NCBI RefSeq assembly: GCF_004123845.1
Contig: NZ_NBDP01000030.1
Span: 434,001-498,000, forward strand
DNA from: Allobosea sp. Tri-44
Lineage (GTDB): Bacteria > Pseudomonadota > Alphaproteobacteria > Rhizobiales > Beijerinckiaceae
Direction of reading: 5' to 3'
DNA length: 64,000 nt
The translations under genes were made by a program, and so were the position numbers. Below the pieces are notes generated by a model. It was not told the origin of the DNA, did not search any database, and saw only the letters and a program-made list of their open reading frames with translations. Shown here in pieces: positions 62,071 to 64,000 of the stretch; the stretch's first letter is position 1, and each line of letters begins with the position of its first letter.

Positions 62071-62661
62071 TCAACCCTGCTCGGCCTTGTTCGTGCGGCG
62101 CGAGAACGCCATCAGGATCGCCGTACCAAGCCCCGACTTCACCAGCGAGCCAAGCAGGAAGGGCACGACGCCGGCGAGCATCGCCTTCTCCGGACCGATC
62201 AGCGTGGCGAGCCAAGCTGCGCCGAGCAGCAGGCAGAGAGCGTGGCCGAGCAGCATCGAGACGAAAGCGAAGGCCGGACGGCTGCCATTCCAGCCGCGCT
62301 CGGCGAGCCAGCCGACCAGGGCGGCGACGAGCGGGAAGGAGGCGAGATAGCCCGCGGTCGGGCCCATGAAGGGCGCCAGTCCACCGTTGCCATTGGCGAG
62401 CACGGGCAGGCCTAGCGCCGCCTCTCCGAGCCAGGCGACGATGGTGAGCGCGCCGAGCCGCCAGCCATAGAGCGCGCCGATCAGGATCACCGCCAGTGTC
62501 TGCATGGTCATCGGCACCGGCAACATCGGTACGCTGATCTGCGAGGCGATCGCCAGGACCAGGGTGCCGGCGAGGACTGCCCCGAGCTGGACGAATGCCG
62601 GACGCGCTTGCAGATCGAGCGGGCTGAAGCGGGGGGGTGCGGCGTAGCTGAGGTCGCTCAT
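62071..62661 (-). CDS. bioY: Biotin transporter substrate-binding membrane component BioY
   Basis: 196 residues. S-component of an energy-coupling factor transporter for biotin. VQLGAVLAGTLVLAIASQISVPMLPVPMTMQTLAVILIGALYGWRLGALTIVAWLGEAALGLPVLANGNGG is the BioY signature, with six helices in total. It starts at 62661 with GGAG 9 bp upstream; an ATG five codons earlier is less likely. No bioM/bioN is adjacent, so it may act alone or with subunits elsewhere. A BioR-type box sits 27 bp upstream and a GntR gene precedes it. Confidence 0.95.
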   Translation of the reverse strand: MSDLSYAAPPRFSPLDLQARPAFVQLGAVLAGTLVLAIASQISVPMLPVPMTMQTLAVILIGALYGWRLGALTIVAWLGEAALGLPVLANGNGGLAPFMGPTAGYLASFPLVAALVGWLAERGWNGSRPAFAFVSMLLGHALCLLLGAAWLATLIGPEKAMLAGVVPFLLGSLVKSGLGTAILMAFSRRTNKAEQG

Positions 62662-62687
62662 GGGTTTGATCTCCATTGATTCCAGAA

Positions 62688-62697
62688 TTATAGATAA
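62688..62697. promoter_or_regulatory. BioR-type operator upstream of bioY
   Basis: TTATAGATAA matches the known alphaproteobacterial BioR consensus TTATMKATAA. It sits 27 bp upstream of the bioY ATG, in an AT-rich stretch. A second GATCTATC-like stretch follows at 62710-62717. Confidence 0.85.
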
Positions 62698-62830
62698 TTT
62701 AGCAAGTCGATCTATCTCAGAATCCATAAGGCCGATCGGATTGCAAGTCAGCAGCGCTCGGCTACCCCACGCGCGAAAATGCACAGCCGCGTTGTAGCCA
62801 CGCCCCGCCGCCGATGGCCCGGCCTCGGCT

Positions 62831-63499
62831 TCAGCCCTGGATGGCGAAGACGTCGCGGGTTCCGCCGGTGGCAGTGCGGACCGGCTTGGAGCCGATCCAT
62901 TGGACATGGCGGGCGAGGATCGCCGCGGCGTCGTCGACCTGGCCAACGCGCAATGCTGCGAGGATGGCACGGTGATCGTGATCGGTCCGCGCCTCCCAGT
63001 CCGAGCGCCACGACGAGAACAGGAAGCGGGCGCTGGCGGCGTGGAGATCGTCGATCGCCGCCAGCAGGCGCGGCATGGCGCAGGGTGTCACGATCAGGCG
63101 GTGGAAGCGCCGATTCGCCTCCTCCCAGGCGCGGACATCCGGCGAATTGTCGCCGGCGCGGGTCGCCTCCTCGGCCTCGTCGAGGATCGCGCGCGTCAGA
63201 TGCGGCCCGGCGTGGCGCAAGGCGAGAACTTCCAGCGCCGCGCGCATCTCGGCGACTTCGCGAACCTCGCGCAGGTCGAAGGCGGCGACGCGCACACCGC
63301 GGCGCGGCTCGCTGACGGCGAGACCCTGCGCCTCGAGGCGCTGGAAGGCTTCGCGCACCGGGACATGGCTCGCGCCGAACTCGGCCGCGACATGGTCCTG
63401 CCGCAGCCTTGCCCCCGGCTCGAGCTGCCCGGAGATGATCCGTTCGGCGAGAACGCGGCTGATGCGGACTGGAAGGGTCTCGGATTTCTCGCTGGCCAT
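62831..63499 (-). CDS. bioR: GntR/FCD regulator, probably the biotin regulator BioR
   Basis: 222 residues. Winged helix at about 10-75 ([57 protein letters not shown]), then the FCD domain with metal-ligand pattern [17 protein letters not shown] and HVQWIG. BioR proteins are of this size and subgroup, and repress biotin genes in alphaproteobacteria. The identity is inferred from the two consensus sites: one at bioY, one 4 bp before its own start. bioB or other biotin genes are not in the window. Confidence 0.85.
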   Translation of the reverse strand: MASEKSETLPVRISRVLAERIISGQLEPGARLRQDHVAAEFGASHVPVREAFQRLEAQGLAVSEPRRGVRVAAFDLREVREVAEMRAALEVLALRHAGPHLTRAILDEAEEATRAGDNSPDVRAWEEANRRFHRLIVTPCAMPRLLAAIDDLHAASARFLFSSWRSDWEARTDHDHRAILAALRVGQVDDAAAILARHVQWIGSKPVRTATGGTRDVFAIQG

Positions 63500-63502
63500 G
63501 GA

Positions 63503-63512
63503 TTATCGATAA
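63503..63512. promoter_or_regulatory. BioR-type operator at the regulator's own start
   Basis: TTATCGATAA, perfectly palindromic and fitting TTATMKATAA, lies 4 bp upstream of the ATG at 63499. Bound BioR would block its own translation start or promoter, giving autoregulation. It also lies 100 bp from the pirin start on the other strand. Confidence 0.8.
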
Positions 63513-63612
63513 TTTTTCCGGCGGGCGGCGTCGAGCCCGGTGCGGCCGGTTGTACCCTTGTCGTGCGCGACGTCCGGGGCCAGTCTTCTCACGCTCACAG
63601 GAGGACATCGCC

Positions 63613-64000
63613 ATGTCGCAGCTGCCCGATCATGATCCGATCGCGGGCGATACCCGCTCCTGCGAGGCGCTCGAGCAGGTGATCGTGCCACGCGCGCATG
63701 ATCTCGGTGGTTTCTCGGTCCGCCGCGCCTTGCCTTCGATCGGACGCAAGATGGTCGGCCCCTTCATCTTCTTCGACCAGATGGGCCCGGCCGAGTTTCT
63801 GCTCGGCGAGGGCATCGACGTGCGCCCGCACCCCCATATCGGGCTTTCCACCGTCACCTATCTCTTCGACGGCGAGATCATGCACCGCGATTCGCTCGGC
63901 ACGGCGCTGCCGATCCGCCCCGGCGCGGTGAACCTGATGACGGCCGGGCGCGGCATCGTCCATTCCGAGCGCACCGCGCCGGAAGAGCGGCTGAAGGCGC
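63613..64000 (+). CDS. Pirin family protein, cut by window edge
   Basis: 129 residues visible, N-terminal part. [40 protein letters not shown] is the pirin start. The Fe-binding cupin motif is [27 protein letters not shown] (His ligands in [13 protein letters not shown]), then [18 protein letters not shown]. Pirins are Fe(II) cupins, and some have quercetinase activity or bind metabolic enzymes. The ATG at 63613 follows an AGGAG-type site. The C-terminal half lies beyond the window. Confidence 0.94.
   Translation, partial: MSQLPDHDPIAGDTRSCEALEQVIVPRAHDLGGFSVRRALPSIGRKMVGPFIFFDQMGPAEFLLGEGIDVRPHPHIGLSTVTYLFDGEIMHRDSLGTALPIRPGAVNLMTAGRGIVHSERTAPEERLKA

Overview
The window is high-GC DNA (roughly two thirds G+C by eye), densely coded on both strands. 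It has alphaproteobacterial hallmarks: a glcDEF operon, a hisS-hisZ-hisG block, single-copy-type groES-groEL behind a CIRCE element, BioR-type operators at bioY, DUF2076, DUF2585 and DUF930 proteins, paired YkuD L,D-transpeptidases, and intergenic palindromic repeats of the kind common in Hyphomicrobiales. A Bosea-like or related soil Hyphomicrobiales chromosome is the best guess; this is inference, since no rRNA or tRNA gene is visible. I see no prophage, insertion sequence, CRISPR array, plasmid origin or integrase.

Layout. 1-1263: the end of a TRAP transporter locus (dctQ) divergent from a GntR/FCD regulator. 1385-12927: a long, almost entirely minus-strand catabolic region. It holds a DSD1/D-threonine-aldolase-like PLP enzyme, RidA, GNAT, a deacetylase-type amidohydrolase, an N-carbamoyl-D-amino acid hydrolase with E47/K127/C172, a two-permease peptide-type ABC importer with its binding protein but no ATPase, an amidase, and an M20 N-carbamoyl-L-amino acid hydrolase. 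13113-25684: envelope, stress and transport genes (MATE pump, globin, chemoreceptor, two L,D-transpeptidases around ugd and a DUF2076 gene, flippase, TauE, GNAT, DMT exporter). 25791-29312: DUF930, VOC, AraC, and a MarR/thioesterase pair with a perfect 12-bp-arm operator. 29399-35312: groESL, a PhnD-like binding protein, DoxX, an SbmA/YddA-type ABC half-transporter. 35461-41109: META-domain protein, hisGZ/hisS, DUF3053 lipoprotein. 41264-47374: glcF, DUF2585, glcE, GIY-YIG, glcD with a divergent LysR. 47633-54933: SMP-30 lactonase, orphan peptide-type binding protein, AbrB-family membrane protein, aminotransferase, mscL, and a quinone-oxidoreductase/HxlR divergent pair. 55129-64000: a 1192-residue SSF-PAS-kinase-REC hybrid sensor, thioesterase, Lrp, xseB, LysR/NAD(P)H oxidoreductase, bioY-bioR, and the start of a pirin gene.

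How genes work together. The first region reads as a scavenging pathway for carbamoylated, amidated or D-configured amino acids. The DSD1-like enzyme and RidA are translationally coupled, which suggests D-serine/D-threonine-type deamination with 2-aminoacrylate clean-up. The glc genes encode the three-subunit glycolate oxidase, probably under the adjacent LysR. The bioY-bioR pair carries two matches to the BioR consensus, one before each gene.

The most unusual structures are non-coding. Several families of paired hairpin repeats sit between genes. One pair of inverted copies brackets a small GIY-YIG nuclease gene inside the glc operon, which looks like a minimal mobile unit. A perfect 24-bp hairpin lies directly before the Shine-Dalgarno of the hybrid kinase. 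hisS contains a roughly 200-bp patch of clearly lower GC.
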